Assembly (NCBI GenBank): GCA_037318855.1 | Contig: CP134874.1 | Span: 62,001 to 126,000, forward strand | Reading direction: 5' to 3' | Length of the DNA: 64,000 bases | From: Candidatus Sedimenticola sp. (ex Thyasira tokunagai) | GTDB taxonomy: Bacteria; Pseudomonadota; Gammaproteobacteria; Chromatiales; Chromatiaceae | Shown here: in pieces, positions 42,701 to 53,557 of the stretch | How positions within the stretch are numbered: position 1 is the first letter of the stretch | How the letters are laid out: each line of letters begins with the position of its first letter | Program-made: the position numbers and the translations under genes | The notes under the pieces: model-generated | The model's database searches: none | What the model was told of the DNA's origin: nothing | Seen by the model: only the letters and a program-made list of their open reading frames with translations

Positions 42701-42728
42701 GAGGGGCTTGCCATCAGACAAGCCCCTC
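42701..42728. terminator. Hairpin downstream of pilQ
   Basis: GAGGGGCTTG and CAAGCCCCTC form a perfect 10-bp stem with an 8-base loop, 28 bp after the pilQ stop. There is no T run on either strand, so it may stabilise the transcript end rather than terminate intrinsically. Confidence 0.5.
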
Positions 42729-42755
42729 CCGTTACAGCCTTGTTTGGGTAGGTGG

Positions 42756-44936
42756 TTAACGAACGCCGAGACTCTCCTTTAGAATCTTCGGAGTGATGAA
42801 GATCAACAGCTCCTGATTATTATCCGTACGCAGCTCCTGCTTGAACATGAAGCCGACATAGGGGAGATCACCAAAGAATGGGATGCGCTCCTTACTGGAC
42901 GTCTCCGTTCTTTCAAAAACGCCACCAAGTACGACCGTTTCGCCATTATCCACCAGGACCGATGTTTCGATCTCTTTGGTGTCGACCGGCGGCACACCGA
43001 GGACGGCACGGGAGAAGTCCGGATCATCCTTATTGATGGAGAGATCCATGATCACCCGATCATCCGGCGTGATGTGAGGGGTTACCTCAAGTTTCAGCAC
43101 CGCTTCCTTGAAGGATACGGTGGTGGCGCCACTGGATGACGCCTCCTGATAAGGAATCTCAGTACCTGTTTTGATAATCGCAGTGTGTTGATCGGAGGTG
43201 ATCACACGTGGACTGGAGATGACCTCACCCGTACCCTCTTGCTGCATTGCACTCAGCTCAAGCTGCAGAAGATAAGAGCCCAGCTTGCCGATCACAAGGT
43301 TGGCTGCACCGCCGCGGGTGCCTCCCAAGGTGGAAGGAAGATTGACCAACAGCGCCTCTTGATCTGAGCCGGCTGGATTCTCAATCGTATCGAATGTACC
43401 ACCAAGATGGCCGGGGCGACCACCGCCTGCGAGAAGGAAGTTGCCACCAATAACGTTACTGTCCTCTATATTTGCGCCAAACCGGACACCGATATCCTTG
43501 CTGAAGTTATCGTTTGCCACCACTACGCGTGATTCGATCAGCACCTGGCGGATGGCAACATCCAACTTTGTGATGAGACGTCGAATATCCTCCAGCTTGG
43601 CGATCGTATCCCTGACCAACAGGGTGTTGGTGCGCTCATCCACCGTCACATTGCCGCGATCCGGGGTGAGCATTTGATTATCCTTTGACTTCAGCAGGGC
43701 CTGAATATCCTTCGCCTTGGCGTAGTTCAGCTGAATAAACTCGGAATGCAGGGGAGCCAGCTCTTCGATCTGTAGCTGAGACTCCAGCTCCAGTTTCTCT
43801 CTTGCCGCAATCTCTTCTGTCGGTGCCACCAGAATAACATTACCGTTCTTCCGCATGGAGAGACCACGGGTTTTCAAAATAATATCCAGCGCTTGGTCCC
43901 AGGGCACATTCTTCAACCGTAAGGTGATATTTCCACCCACAGTATCCGAAGTCACCAGATTAAGCCCGGTAAAGTCGGCCAGCAGCTGCAGTACCGCACG
44001 AACCTCGATATCCTGGAAATTCAAAGAGAGGCGCTCACCGGTAAACGTCTTCTTACGACGCTGTATCTCCTCTTTCTCAGCCTTGGTCAGCCCCCTGAAC
44101 TCGACAGTGAAAAGCTCATTCGCCTGGTAGGCCAGATGCTCGTACTCACCGGAGGTCTCAATCACCACTTGGACATTTCCATCCCGAGGTAGAACCTCAA
44201 ACATTTTCACCGGCGTAGCGAAATCAGCCACATCAAACTTGCGGATCAACTGCTCAGGCACGGATACATCCATAATGTCGAGAACGACCCTACCACCCTC
44301 CTCGCGCATATCGACAATGGCGGAAGCATCGCTAAGCTCCATCATCACCCGGCCTTCACCTTGCTCACCGCGCCTGAAGTCAACGCTGGTAACTGAACGG
44401 CCACTAGTAGTAGAAACAACTGAAGAGGGTGCGGATGATGTGGGTAGTGTCATTGTTGATGACGCTGATTGGGCAACACCACCCTGACTACCTTCAATAG
44501 TGACCGACACCTTATTTCCGTCCACTGCAACAGTGTGTCCGGCAGACGCAACCAAGTTGACCACAACACGGGTACGCCCACCGGCCTCAATGGCAGTGAC
44601 GCTTCGCGCCATGCCAATGCCGATGGATTGACTTTTACGGGCCAGGCCATTGGTCAGACCAAAGAAGTCCATGGCGATACGCGCCGGGTTATCAGTGGTA
44701 AACGTCCGTGGAGCCTCGATCGGCTGATCCGCCATCAAGGTAATCCGCACACTGCCTCCTGGCAGCGCTGAGTAACTAATCTCCTGCAGGGTAGCCCCCG
44801 CAGCATAGGCCGAAACAGCACCCGTCATCATTACAAGCAGCAGCACCGAAGCGAAGACAGCCGACAGATGAGAGACGAACGACGCACCTCTTAACATCCC
44901 CTTCCCCTGCTTAAGGTCAAGTAGTTTGTTGTTCAT
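42756..44936 (-). CDS. pilQ: Type IV pilus secretin PilQ
   Basis: 726 residues from the ATG at 44936. It forms the outer-membrane pore for the pilus. After a signal segment (about 20-50) come AMIN domains that bind peptidoglycan, then secretin/TonB short N-terminal motifs (LSLNFQDIEVRAVLQLLADFTGLN) and the secretin core ending VVLGGVFERTETSSKERIPFFGDLPYVGFMFK. It is the last gene of pilMNOPQ. An upstream ATG at 44987 would run into the pilP stop region and add 17 unlikely residues. Confidence 0.96.
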   Translation of the reverse strand: MNNKLLDLKQGKGMLRGASFVSHLSAVFASVLLLVMMTGAVSAYAAGATLQEISYSALPGGSVRITLMADQPIEAPRTFTTDNPARIAMDFFGLTNGLARKSQSIGIGMARSVTAIEAGGRTRVVVNLVASAGHTVAVDGNKVSVTIEGSQGGVAQSASSTMTLPTSSAPSSVVSTTSGRSVTSVDFRRGEQGEGRVMMELSDASAIVDMREEGGRVVLDIMDVSVPEQLIRKFDVADFATPVKMFEVLPRDGNVQVVIETSGEYEHLAYQANELFTVEFRGLTKAEKEEIQRRKKTFTGERLSLNFQDIEVRAVLQLLADFTGLNLVTSDTVGGNITLRLKNVPWDQALDIILKTRGLSMRKNGNVILVAPTEEIAAREKLELESQLQIEELAPLHSEFIQLNYAKAKDIQALLKSKDNQMLTPDRGNVTVDERTNTLLVRDTIAKLEDIRRLITKLDVAIRQVLIESRVVVANDNFSKDIGVRFGANIEDSNVIGGNFLLAGGGRPGHLGGTFDTIENPAGSDQEALLVNLPSTLGGTRGGAANLVIGKLGSYLLQLELSAMQQEGTGEVISSPRVITSDQHTAIIKTGTEIPYQEASSSGATTVSFKEAVLKLEVTPHITPDDRVIMDLSINKDDPDFSRAVLGVPPVDTKEIETSVLVDNGETVVLGGVFERTETSSKERIPFFGDLPYVGFMFKQELRTDNNQELLIFITPKILKESLGVR

Positions 44937-44952
44937 GTAGTTACACCCCAAT

Positions 44953-45489
44953 TTATTCTGCCAAAGCCAAAGAGGCCTGCCGTTCACGATAGCCTCCTTG
45001 TGGATCCGCCACGATCTCTGTAAGTTCGACCTGGTTCTCGGTTATGCGGGTAATCTGGCCATGGTTCATTCCCATGTAGTTACCATTTTTCACTCTGAAG
45101 ATCGTCCGCTCCTGGTTTCGCACCAAGGCCCAGGAGGTACCCTCCTGCTCCAGTAATCCCACCATCCGCAAGGAGTCCAAAGCATAGCTCTCAAGCTCCT
45201 CTTTGCGACGATTGAAGTCAGGCGTCAGCCCATTGGCCACATTCACCGACGCAGCATCTCTCTCCTCGACGGCGGAAGCGAAGGGATCCCGCCGCCCCTC
45301 GCTTACGTAGGTGAAAGTCTCAATCTGTTTAATCTCCGGCAACGGCTCGATATGTCCCGCTTTACGGGACTTCACCTCGGCAACAAACTGCTTCAGATCA
45401 CCCATGTTCTTCTCAGCGCAACCGCCGAGTAACAGGGTAGAGATTAGAATCGGCCAAAGAACCCGCCGAACAGGCATTTGCCCACTCAT
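44953..45489 (-). CDS. pilP: Type IV pilus assembly lipoprotein PilP
   Basis: 178 residues. The lipobox LLLGGC ends a signal peptide near residue 24. The C-terminal beta domain (SLRMVGLLEQEGTSWALVRN) contacts PilQ and links it to the inner-membrane PilN/PilO complex. It overlaps the pilO stop by 4 bp and precedes pilQ by 16 bp. Confidence 0.95.
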   Translation of the reverse strand: MSGQMPVRRVLWPILISTLLLGGCAEKNMGDLKQFVAEVKSRKAGHIEPLPEIKQIETFTYVSEGRRDPFASAVEERDAASVNVANGLTPDFNRRKEELESYALDSLRMVGLLEQEGTSWALVRNQERTIFRVKNGNYMGMNHGQITRITENQVELTEIVADPQGGYRERQASLALAE

Positions 45490-46109
45490 TTCCCCGCCTC
45501 CTCATCAAGATATCTGTAGGTTTTCGCCGTTGCCGTCATCACCAGCACTTTTTCGGCTTGGGCATCCACCCCTTTTTTTCCTGCCCTACTCTTGGGGGCG
45601 CTGACAACCACATTATGAACGGTAACAATCCGTGGCAACGCCGCGATACCGCTGATAAATTCACCAAACTCATGATAGCCGCCGTGGACCTTGATCTTGA
45701 TTGGCAATTCAGCGTAGAACTCGCGCTGTACCTCCGCCTGAGGGTCAAAGAGCTCAAACTCAAGACCCGACGCCAGACCGGTCTGTGAGACATCGACCAG
45801 CAGGTCGGCCACTTCGGTTTTGTTCGGCAGCTGCCGCAACATGGTTCCGAATGACTGCTTCATCTCCTCAAGCTGCTTTTTGTACTTTTCAAGATTGACC
45901 GCCTTCGCCTGCTTAGCAGTGAACCGGTTGCGCAGTCCCACCTCATCTTTTTCCGCCTTCTCCAGCCCGGCCAGCTGCCCCTCCGTATCCCAGTAGTACC
46001 AGCCAACGCTAACGGTTATGCAGAGCAGCAGAACAATAATCGCCTTTACAGGTGCAGGCCAGACACCAATATTGCTGAAGTCAAGATCATTCAGTTCCTC
46101 AAGATTCAC
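45486..46109 (-). CDS. pilO: Type IV pilus alignment protein PilO
   Basis: 207 residues. A short cytoplasmic start is followed by one membrane segment (about 22-42), a coiled coil (about 45-95) and a ferredoxin-like periplasmic domain. It dimerises with PilN in the inner membrane. Its start overlaps the pilN stop by 4 bp, showing tight coupling in the operon. Confidence 0.94.
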   Translation of the reverse strand: MNLEELNDLDFSNIGVWPAPVKAIIVLLLCITVSVGWYYWDTEGQLAGLEKAEKDEVGLRNRFTAKQAKAVNLEKYKKQLEEMKQSFGTMLRQLPNKTEVADLLVDVSQTGLASGLEFELFDPQAEVQREFYAELPIKIKVHGGYHEFGEFISGIAALPRIVTVHNVVVSAPKSRAGKKGVDAQAEKVLVMTATAKTYRYLDEEAGK

Positions 46110-46663
46110 TTGGCCACCCCCTTGGCCGTCGCCTGCTGAGCCGTGAGGGTAAACTGGTTCCAGGTCATACCCGTCTGATCCTTACTCTGAACAACCTGCA
46201 GGGAGGGAGCTTTCAGCCACTGAGAGGCCTCGATATTTCGCATATAAGCGGAGACCCGCGCATTCGATTGCGCCCGACCATCCAGTGTAATATTGCCTCC
46301 CTGCTGCTTGAGAGTACTGAGATGAGCTCCCTCAGGCATGGTGGAGACCAACTCGTCAAATAGGTGAACAATCTGTGGACGGCTACCCTGCAACGCCTGA
46401 ATAACGTTCATTCGCGCAATCAGCTTTGCCTTGATCTTCTCCAGCTGCTTGATCTCCTTGATTCTCTTGTCAACCAGGGCAATCTCATGCTTAAGGTAGT
46501 CATTTCGTGCCTGCTGATGGGAAATCATATCTTCAATATATAGGTGCACACCGCCACAGAGCGCCCCTGTAATGATCACGGCAAGCAGCGTTGCCGAACC
46601 AAAATCTCTCTGCCGTTTCCTGCGAAGAGTTTCGCGCCAGGGTAGAAGGTTAATCCGAGCCAT
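46106..46663 (-). CDS. pilN: Type IV pilus assembly protein PilN
   Basis: 185 residues. The conserved cytoplasmic motif MARINLLPWRE, which binds PilM, is at the very N-terminus. One membrane segment (about 23-43), a coiled coil and a periplasmic domain follow. It overlaps pilO and lies 1 bp after pilM. Confidence 0.95.
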   Translation of the reverse strand: MARINLLPWRETLRRKRQRDFGSATLLAVIITGALCGGVHLYIEDMISHQQARNDYLKHEIALVDKRIKEIKQLEKIKAKLIARMNVIQALQGSRPQIVHLFDELVSTMPEGAHLSTLKQQGGNITLDGRAQSNARVSAYMRNIEASQWLKAPSLQVVQSKDQTGMTWNQFTLTAQQATAKGVAK

Positions 46664-46664
46664 C

Positions 46665-47753
<1,089 letters not shown>

Positions 47754-47939
47754 TCATCAATGTAAGGGCAGTGTACACGAAAACCCGCAGGTTTTCCTTT
47801 AACAATAATAGTTAACTATATAGCAGTAAATGATTTTCTTGTGAAGCATTTTTTCTCATTCTGTCGATTTATACTGATATTTGTTACTATAGCAGCTCCA
47901 TCGGAAAACTCATTTTGAATCCCCTTAGCCGACAAAACA

Positions 47940-50408
47940 GTGAACCAGCGCATGAAGTGGTTAATTAAATTTATTAAAACCGGCCTTTGGCTGGGAATTG
48001 TCGGGGGGATAGCCGCTGTTTTGGCCATCGGCTCGCTCTATCTGTACCTTGAACCCAGCCTTCCCTCAACCGATAGCTTGAAAAATGTACGTTTTCAGGT
48101 ACCCCTTCACGTCTACACCCGAGATGCCAAGCTGATCGCAGAGTTTGGTGAAAAACGACGCATCCCTCTCAGCTACAACCAACTGCCTGAGCAAATGATC
48201 CAGGCATTCCTCTCAGCCGAGGATGACCGCTTCTTCGAACATCCGGGTGTAGACTATCAGGGATTGCTGCGTGCCGCCTATCAACTGCTGCTGACCGGTA
48301 AGAAACGTCAGGGTGGCAGTACCATCACCATGCAGGTGGCGCGTAACTTCTACCTCTCCCGGGAAAAAACCTTCCTGCGAAAGATTAATGAGATATTCCT
48401 CTCTTTCCAGATCGAGCACGACCTCTCCAAGGAGGAGATCCTGGAGCTCTATCTCAACAAAATATATATGGGCAACAGAGCCTATGGCGTTGGTGCGGCA
48501 GCCCAGGTCTACTACAACAAAAAGGTGGATGAGCTGACCCTGGCGCAGATAGCGATGATCGCAGGCCTTCCCAAGGCACCTTCAAAATACAACCCACTGG
48601 CAAATCCGGTACGCGCAGTTGAACGGCGGAATTATGTACTTGATCGTTTGGCCCAGCTCGGCTACATCAACGAAAGCGAGAAAGTGAGTGCCATTGCCGA
48701 ACCGGTCACTGCCGACCTGTACAAAACCCAAAATGAAGTTGAAGCACCTTATATAGCCGAGATGGTACGTTCGGAGATGGTAGAGCGGTTTGGCGCAGGT
48801 GCCTATACCAACGGCTATACCGTCCACACCACCGTCGACAGTCGCCTTCAGACCGCTGCCAACAGTGCTGTACGCATGGCGCTGCAAGCCTACGATAAGC
48901 GGCACGGTTATCGTGGCGTCAGCGGACGCCTTGATATAAGCGGCGCGGAAAGCAATGAAGAGTTGAACGCCCTACTCAAGGATCACCGTCCCGTCGGCGA
49001 TCTGCTACCGGGCGTCGTTACAGCCACAAACGAGAAGAGCGCCCAGGTCTATCTCGAGAGTGAAGGAGTGGTGACTCTCGACTGGGAAGCTCTGAGCTGG
49101 GCAAAAGTCTATATCGATGAAAACCGGCGAGATGCCACCCCTAAAACAGCTGGAGAAATTCTCAAACCCGGGGACCTGATCCGCGTGGTCGCAGAGACCA
49201 GAGGTGGTGAGCCCGCCTGGCGTCTGGCACAGATACCCGCAGTCGAAGGTGCCTTGGTTGCCCTTGATCCGGATGATGGCGCTATTGTCTCACTGGTTGG
49301 CGGTTATGACTTCTACCACAGCAAATTCAACCGCGCCATCCAGGCAAAACGCCAACCCGGCTCCGGTTTCAAGGCGATCATCTACTCAGCTGCGCTGGAG
49401 GCCGGCTATACCGCCGCCAGCTTAATCAACGACGCCCCCGTGGTATTTGATGATCCCAGCTTGGAAGGGGCATGGCGCCCGGAAAATTACAGTGGCAAAT
49501 TCTTCGGGCCGACACGCCTACGCTACGCATTGACCAAATCACGTAATCTCGTCTCCATTCGTCTGCTGCGGTCGATCGGCGTACAAAAAGCACTGCAACA
49601 CGCCGAGCGTTTCGGTTTCAATCCTGATGATCTGCCCAGCAATCTCTCGCTGGCCCTTGGCAGCGGTGCAGTAGCTCCCATTCAGATGGCCTCCGCCTAC
49701 GCCATCCTGGCGAACGGCGGCTACCGCACGGAGCCCTACCTGATTACGCAGATAGAGGATGACCAGCAGCAGATTCTGTTTCGGGCCAATCCCCTGCAGG
49801 TATGTGAGGGTTGTGAGCCGTCGACTACCGAAACTGCTGACGCCTCCGATACCGTACCGGCCTCAGACGACACTCAAACCAAAGAGAAACCGCGTATCGC
49901 CGAGCGCGCTATCAGTGCTCAAAACCACTACTTGATGAACTCGATGATGCGCGATGTCATCACCCGCGGTACCGGTCGCCGGGCTCGCTCGCTGGGACGT
50001 AACGATCTGGCAGGAAAAACCGGCACCACAAATGACCAGCGTGATGCCTGGTTCAACGGCTTCAACCACTCCTTGGTAGCCATTGCCTGGGTTGGTTTTG
50101 ACTCCTCAGCCCCCTTGGGTAAGGGCGAGGTGGGAGGAACTGCAGCGCTCCCAGCCTGGATTGCCTTCATGAAAGAGGCGCTAAAGGACGTGCAAGAGAT
50201 ACCGTTAAAGATGCCCGCCGACATGGTTACCGTGCGCATCGACCCTGAAACCGGCAAACGAGCCGGTGTTGATCAGGATAACGCTATCTTCGAGGTGTTC
50301 CGTAATCAAAACGCCCCCAAAGAGAGCGTCACGCTAGAACCACCGGTCACCCGCACCAGTGATGGGACAACCGACAACAACACTCCCGACGAAGAGGATC
50401 TGTTCTGA
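47940..50408 (+). CDS. mrcA: Penicillin-binding protein 1A
   Basis: 822 residues, a bifunctional peptidoglycan glycosyltransferase/transpeptidase. A membrane anchor (about 14-34) is followed by the GT51 domain (SAEDDRFFEHPGVD, GGSTITMQVARNFYL), an OB-like insert and the transpeptidase with SxxK in GSGFKAIIYSAALEAG, SRN in TKSRNLVSIRLL and KTG in AGKTGTTNDQRDAW. A short acidic C-terminus ends the protein. The GTG at 47940 is used here; an ATG four codons later is equally possible. Divergent from pilM. Confidence 0.95.
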   Translation: MNQRMKWLIKFIKTGLWLGIVGGIAAVLAIGSLYLYLEPSLPSTDSLKNVRFQVPLHVYTRDAKLIAEFGEKRRIPLSYNQLPEQMIQAFLSAEDDRFFEHPGVDYQGLLRAAYQLLLTGKKRQGGSTITMQVARNFYLSREKTFLRKINEIFLSFQIEHDLSKEEILELYLNKIYMGNRAYGVGAAAQVYYNKKVDELTLAQIAMIAGLPKAPSKYNPLANPVRAVERRNYVLDRLAQLGYINESEKVSAIAEPVTADLYKTQNEVEAPYIAEMVRSEMVERFGAGAYTNGYTVHTTVDSRLQTAANSAVRMALQAYDKRHGYRGVSGRLDISGAESNEELNALLKDHRPVGDLLPGVVTATNEKSAQVYLESEGVVTLDWEALSWAKVYIDENRRDATPKTAGEILKPGDLIRVVAETRGGEPAWRLAQIPAVEGALVALDPDDGAIVSLVGGYDFYHSKFNRAIQAKRQPGSGFKAIIYSAALEAGYTAASLINDAPVVFDDPSLEGAWRPENYSGKFFGPTRLRYALTKSRNLVSIRLLRSIGVQKALQHAERFGFNPDDLPSNLSLALGSGAVAPIQMASAYAILANGGYRTEPYLITQIEDDQQQILFRANPLQVCEGCEPSTTETADASDTVPASDDTQTKEKPRIAERAISAQNHYLMNSMMRDVITRGTGRRARSLGRNDLAGKTGTTNDQRDAWFNGFNHSLVAIAWVGFDSSAPLGKGEVGGTAALPAWIAFMKEALKDVQEIPLKMPADMVTVRIDPETGKRAGVDQDNAIFEVFRNQNAPKESVTLEPPVTRTSDGTTDNNTPDEEDLF

Positions 50409-51010
50409 GAAAAGGGCATAAACAAGTATCCGATACCCGCCGCCATATCGCCGAGGAGGCCGCACGCATCCTTGCCGAGCAGAGTTATCTCTCAATTGAC
50501 GAGGCGAGGCGAAAGGCTGCGGAACGCATCGGCGGCAGTAATCAAGGCAGGCTTCCGGATAACCTGGAAATCGAGGCCGCACTCAAGTCATACCAGCTGG
50601 TATTTCACCGTGGTCAGGCAGAGGTGCTGCTGGGCTTGAGAACGGTAGCCCGGAGTGCTATGAAATCACTGGCTATATTCCAGCCACAACTGACAGGCTC
50701 GGTATTGAATGGTACCGCCGATCGCCACAGCTGCATCACCCTGGTGTTATTCGCAGAGACGACAGAGGAGGTGATTCTGCGGCTGCTTGAACTGAAGATA
50801 CCCTGGAGAGAAGAGGCATCGATGCTTCGCTACGGTAACGGAAACACCCAACGGCGCCCACGGCTCTCTTTTGTTGCCGGCGAGACGGCGATTGAGCTGC
50901 TGGTGCTAACCCCAGGTGAGCGCCGTAACCCTCCTCTTGACCCAATCGATGGCCGGCCGCTAAAAGGGGCTACTCTTAGCCGCCTTGACCAACTCATGGC
51001 TGGGGACTAA
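50405..51010 (+). CDS. Nucleotidyltransferase-like protein with apparent CTG start
   Basis: 201 residues if read from CTG at 50405. The frame is open from 50363 and contains no ATG, GTG or TTG before 50624, yet the region 50405-50623 reads as protein (RKGHKQVSDTRRHIAEEAARILAEQSYLS) and matches the N-terminus I recall for a gammaproteobacterial family of small nucleotidyltransferase-like proteins. GAGGA lies about 7 bases before the CTG, which overlaps the mrcA stop. The core reads PQLTGSVLNGTADRHSCITLVLF, where the family has a GS-x-D-x-D site; here the Asp residues appear replaced (SCIT), so catalysis is doubtful. Confidence 0.7.
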   Translation: MRKGHKQVSDTRRHIAEEAARILAEQSYLSIDEARRKAAERIGGSNQGRLPDNLEIEAALKSYQLVFHRGQAEVLLGLRTVARSAMKSLAIFQPQLTGSVLNGTADRHSCITLVLFAETTEEVILRLLELKIPWREEASMLRYGNGNTQRRPRLSFVAGETAIELLVLTPGERRNPPLDPIDGRPLKGATLSRLDQLMAGD

Positions 51011-51037
51011 AAAGCGTACAGGTGAAATCCGAGACAA

Positions 51038-51066
51038 AAAAAAGCACCCGAAGCGGGTGCTTTTTT
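51038..51066. terminator. Bidirectional terminator between nucleotidyltransferase-like gene and rpmE
   Basis: AAAAAAGCACCCG and CGGGTGCTTTTTT form a perfect stem around an AAG loop. It serves the rightward gene and the leftward rpmE equally well. Confidence 0.92.
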
Positions 51067-51096
51067 GCTTACCGTACAAAGCACGGCAAGGATGAA

Positions 51097-51303
51097 TTAA
51101 CCGTTGCGGCTGTAACGCTTGCGGAACTTGTCCACACGCCCGGCGGTATCCATAATCTTCTGCTTACCAGTGAAGAAAGGATGGCAAGCGGAGCAAACCT
51201 CCACGTGCAAGTCCTCACCCAGCGTAGAGCTGGTTCTGAACTCGTTGCCGCAGCTGCAAGCCACATTAATTTCGCCGTAATTCGGGTGAATGTCCGCTTT
51301 CAT
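51097..51303 (-). CDS. rpmE: Large ribosomal subunit protein bL31 (zinc form)
   Basis: 68 residues, [13 protein letters not shown] onward. The zinc-binding cysteines are in ACSCGNEF and EVCSACHPF, so this is the C+ form. An upstream in-frame ATG at 51342 is rejected because bL31 proteins begin MK-IHP. A good sigma70 promoter lies 60 bp upstream. Confidence 0.97.
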   Translation of the reverse strand: MKADIHPNYGEINVACSCGNEFRTSSTLGEDLHVEVCSACHPFFTGKQKIMDTAGRVDKFRKRYSRNG

Positions 51304-51362
51304 GTTCGCCTCTACAAAACATTGAATCTTTGTTCCGTCCACTATGGACGGGAGAACGCGGC

Positions 51363-51391
51363 ATTATAGTGAAGCGTTCAACCCAGCGCAA
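51363..51391 (-). promoter_or_regulatory. Sigma70 promoter of rpmE
   Basis: On the minus strand TTGCGC (51391-51386) and a perfect TATAAT (51368-51363) are spaced by 17 bp. The start site would lie about 50 bp before the rpmE ATG. Confidence 0.75.
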
Positions 51392-51422
51392 CCCCTCCCA
51401 GCGACTAAATATCACCGCCCTA

Positions 51423-52580
51423 TCAACCGTCATCATCACAAAACTGCGATAGCAGATCGTCAAGGAATTGCGCCCCTAGAGCAGTTGGAGTAATCCTTCC
51501 CCCCTCAACAACCACCAAGCCCTGTTGAGCAGGCCCCTCCATTTGGGGGATCAGAAGCTCAGAACACAACCCGGTTCTCTCGCTGAACAGCTCAGAATCA
51601 AATCCCTCCGTGAGCCTTAAAGCATTCATCAAGAATTCCAGAATCAAGTCACTTCTCGTCAGCTCTCGGCTACCGGCAATCGCTGCCGCTCCTCCCGCAT
51701 GGGCGATAAAGCCGGCAGGACTGCGCAAACGCCAACGCCGCTCCACCCGACCACTCCCAGGGTAGGTAACCTTGCCGTGCGCACCGGCGCCGATTCCAAG
51801 ATAGTCGCCAAAACGCCAGTAGTTGAGATTGTGCCGGCAACGCCTATTGGTATGTGCGTATGCCGATACCTCGTACTGGTGGTAACCTGCATTCTGCAGC
51901 AGCGCCTGTCCGGCAACCTGAATATTCCACAGCAGCTCATCCTCCGGCAGTATGGGGGGCTCTCTATAGAATAGGGTATTCGGCTCCAGTGTGAGCTGAT
52001 AGTAAGAGATATGGGTCGGCGCCAGCCCAATGACCCTCTCAAGATCAATCTGTGCCTGCTCGACTGTCTGCTCCGGCAACCCAAACATCAGATCGATATT
52101 GAAGTTATCAAAGCCGGCTGATCGGGCCGATTTCACCGCTGCTACCGCCTCTTCAGGTCCATGTATCCGACCAAGACGAAGCAACGCCTCAGCATCAAAG
52201 CTCTGCACCCCGAGAGAGAGACGATTGACACCGGCCTCACGATAGCCGACATAACGACCTGTCTCCAGGGTGCCTGGATTGGCCTCCAGCGTTATCTCAG
52301 CATCTGCCACCAAAGAGAGGCGATTTTGGACGCCATCAAGCAGTCGCTTTATCCCATTGGCAGAGAAGAGGCTGGGGGTGCCGCCACCGATGAAAATTGA
52401 CTCCACCTCACGCTTTGGCAGCTGGGTCAGCTCATAATCAAGGTCAGCCAACAAGGCCGAGACATAGCCTACCTCATCCAACTTACCCTTTACGGCGTGG
52501 GAGTTGAAGTCACAATAGGGGCACTTTTGAATACACCAAGGAATATGGAAATAGAGTGCCAGTGGGATATTGCTCATCAT
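51423..52580 (-). CDS. hemW: Haem chaperone / radical SAM protein HemW
   Basis: 385 residues. The radical SAM cluster motif is CIQKCPYCDF (Cx3Cx2C) after YFHIPW; the GGGTPSLF and YYQLTLEPNT segments identify the HemN-like group, and the lack of the HemN N-terminal extension identifies HemW. HemW binds haem and is not a coproporphyrinogen dehydrogenase. It may start at either of two adjacent ATGs. It reads toward rpmE. Confidence 0.93.
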   Translation of the reverse strand: MMSNIPLALYFHIPWCIQKCPYCDFNSHAVKGKLDEVGYVSALLADLDYELTQLPKREVESIFIGGGTPSLFSANGIKRLLDGVQNRLSLVADAEITLEANPGTLETGRYVGYREAGVNRLSLGVQSFDAEALLRLGRIHGPEEAVAAVKSARSAGFDNFNIDLMFGLPEQTVEQAQIDLERVIGLAPTHISYYQLTLEPNTLFYREPPILPEDELLWNIQVAGQALLQNAGYHQYEVSAYAHTNRRCRHNLNYWRFGDYLGIGAGAHGKVTYPGSGRVERRWRLRSPAGFIAHAGGAAAIAGSRELTRSDLILEFLMNALRLTEGFDSELFSERTGLCSELLIPQMEGPAQQGLVVVEGGRITPTALGAQFLDDLLSQFCDDDG

Positions 52581-53346
52581 TAATTATTGGTGACCCCACA
52601 TCCACTGAGTGCTCTAAGAAACCTGGAAAAAGCCTTTTACTGATGACTTTAATAAGCGGTTTTACCGACTACCCCATCCTATTTTTCACTTATCTTTGTA
52701 TCTTACCCTGGAGTGAGCCTCTGATACATGAAGATACTCCGCCAAAGAAAGCTCTGAACGGTACAAGCAGATTCCAGCACAGATCAATTCAACCTTTTCA
52801 GCAAAAACCACCCCCCTACCCACACTCCTGCGTCACTCTAAAAACAAGTGACAGGTGCACACCCACCTTCAACCTAGAATCCTCAGTTGACCGCTCCATT
52901 CTACGGACAACGCATTGATTTTATTTGCATTGCCTTCGATTGCCTGTTCACTCTCCGGGTCTATTACGCTGCAGGGCGGAGAGCACACTTGTGGCGGCGC
53001 ATTAGGTTGTTACAACTCCTTGGAATAGGCAGAAAATTGCTCCTGCATTTTCTGCATACCGTCCATCCATGGACATAAACAACTATTCCTCGTCGTTGTG
53101 CCTTGTACTACACCGCCACAAGTGCACTCTCCACCCTGCCCAACTGAGGACTCTAGGTTCAACGAACATACTTGTAAACATTTGTATCTTCTGCTGTTTT
53201 TCCCTTACCAGAAAACCATGCCTGATTTACAGTACCACCATGGAGTCAGCGGCTTAAAGGAGCACATTTATCTGAAGTGAAAGCCTGGGGTGATGGTGAA
53301 ACATCTCTAACTGACCTCCATAACAAAACTACCCGGGCAAAAGGTC
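52581..53346. other. Gene-poor interval with structured repeat
   Basis: No convincing gene is present in these 766 bases; the open frames are short, overlap one another and look random. The middle part (52871-53159) forms a large imperfect inverted repeat described separately. The right end is the leader of the interrupted gene at 53347. Confidence 0.6.
52871..53159. repeat. Three-stem palindromic element, degenerate copy 2
   Basis: The outer arms AACCTAGAATCCTCAGTTG (52871-52889) and 53141-53159 match at 18 of 19. The inner hairpin 2 arms 52971-52997 and 53113-53139 match at 24 of 27. The joint CTCTCCGGG is kept. The part corresponding to hairpin 1 lacks its left arm but keeps CAACGCATTG. 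The loop of hairpin 2 (ACTCCTTGGAATAGGC, then TCCTGC) resembles the other two copies. Confidence 0.7.
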
Positions 53347-53557
53347 ATGACAGATAACTTAGCAAAAGATTTTCCACTTCCCAGCCAACAGCAGCCCTCT
53401 AGCGGCTCCTTCAACTTAGCGCCCCGCCCCTTCAGGAGATGGATTAGCATGTTACCTTTAGGTGACTCTGGAAAGGCGGCAAAGCAGGTCTTTAGCGTAT
53501 TGCATGAGACCAATCGCCTGGCGCTGGATCAGAGGAAAAGAGTGCTCGTTCTCGATA
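53347..53557 (+). pseudogene. N-terminal part of interrupted PilZ-like protein gene
   Basis: About 70 codons from an ATG (MTDNLAKDFPLPSQQQ) up to the junction with the 288-bp repeat. Translation stops at 53562, four bases inside the repeat. The frame is the same as that of the long reading frame after the repeat, and the ending (ETNRLALDQRKRVLVLD) looks like an internal helix rather than a C-terminus. Together they suggest one gene of about 600 codons that was split by the repeat. Confidence 0.65.
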
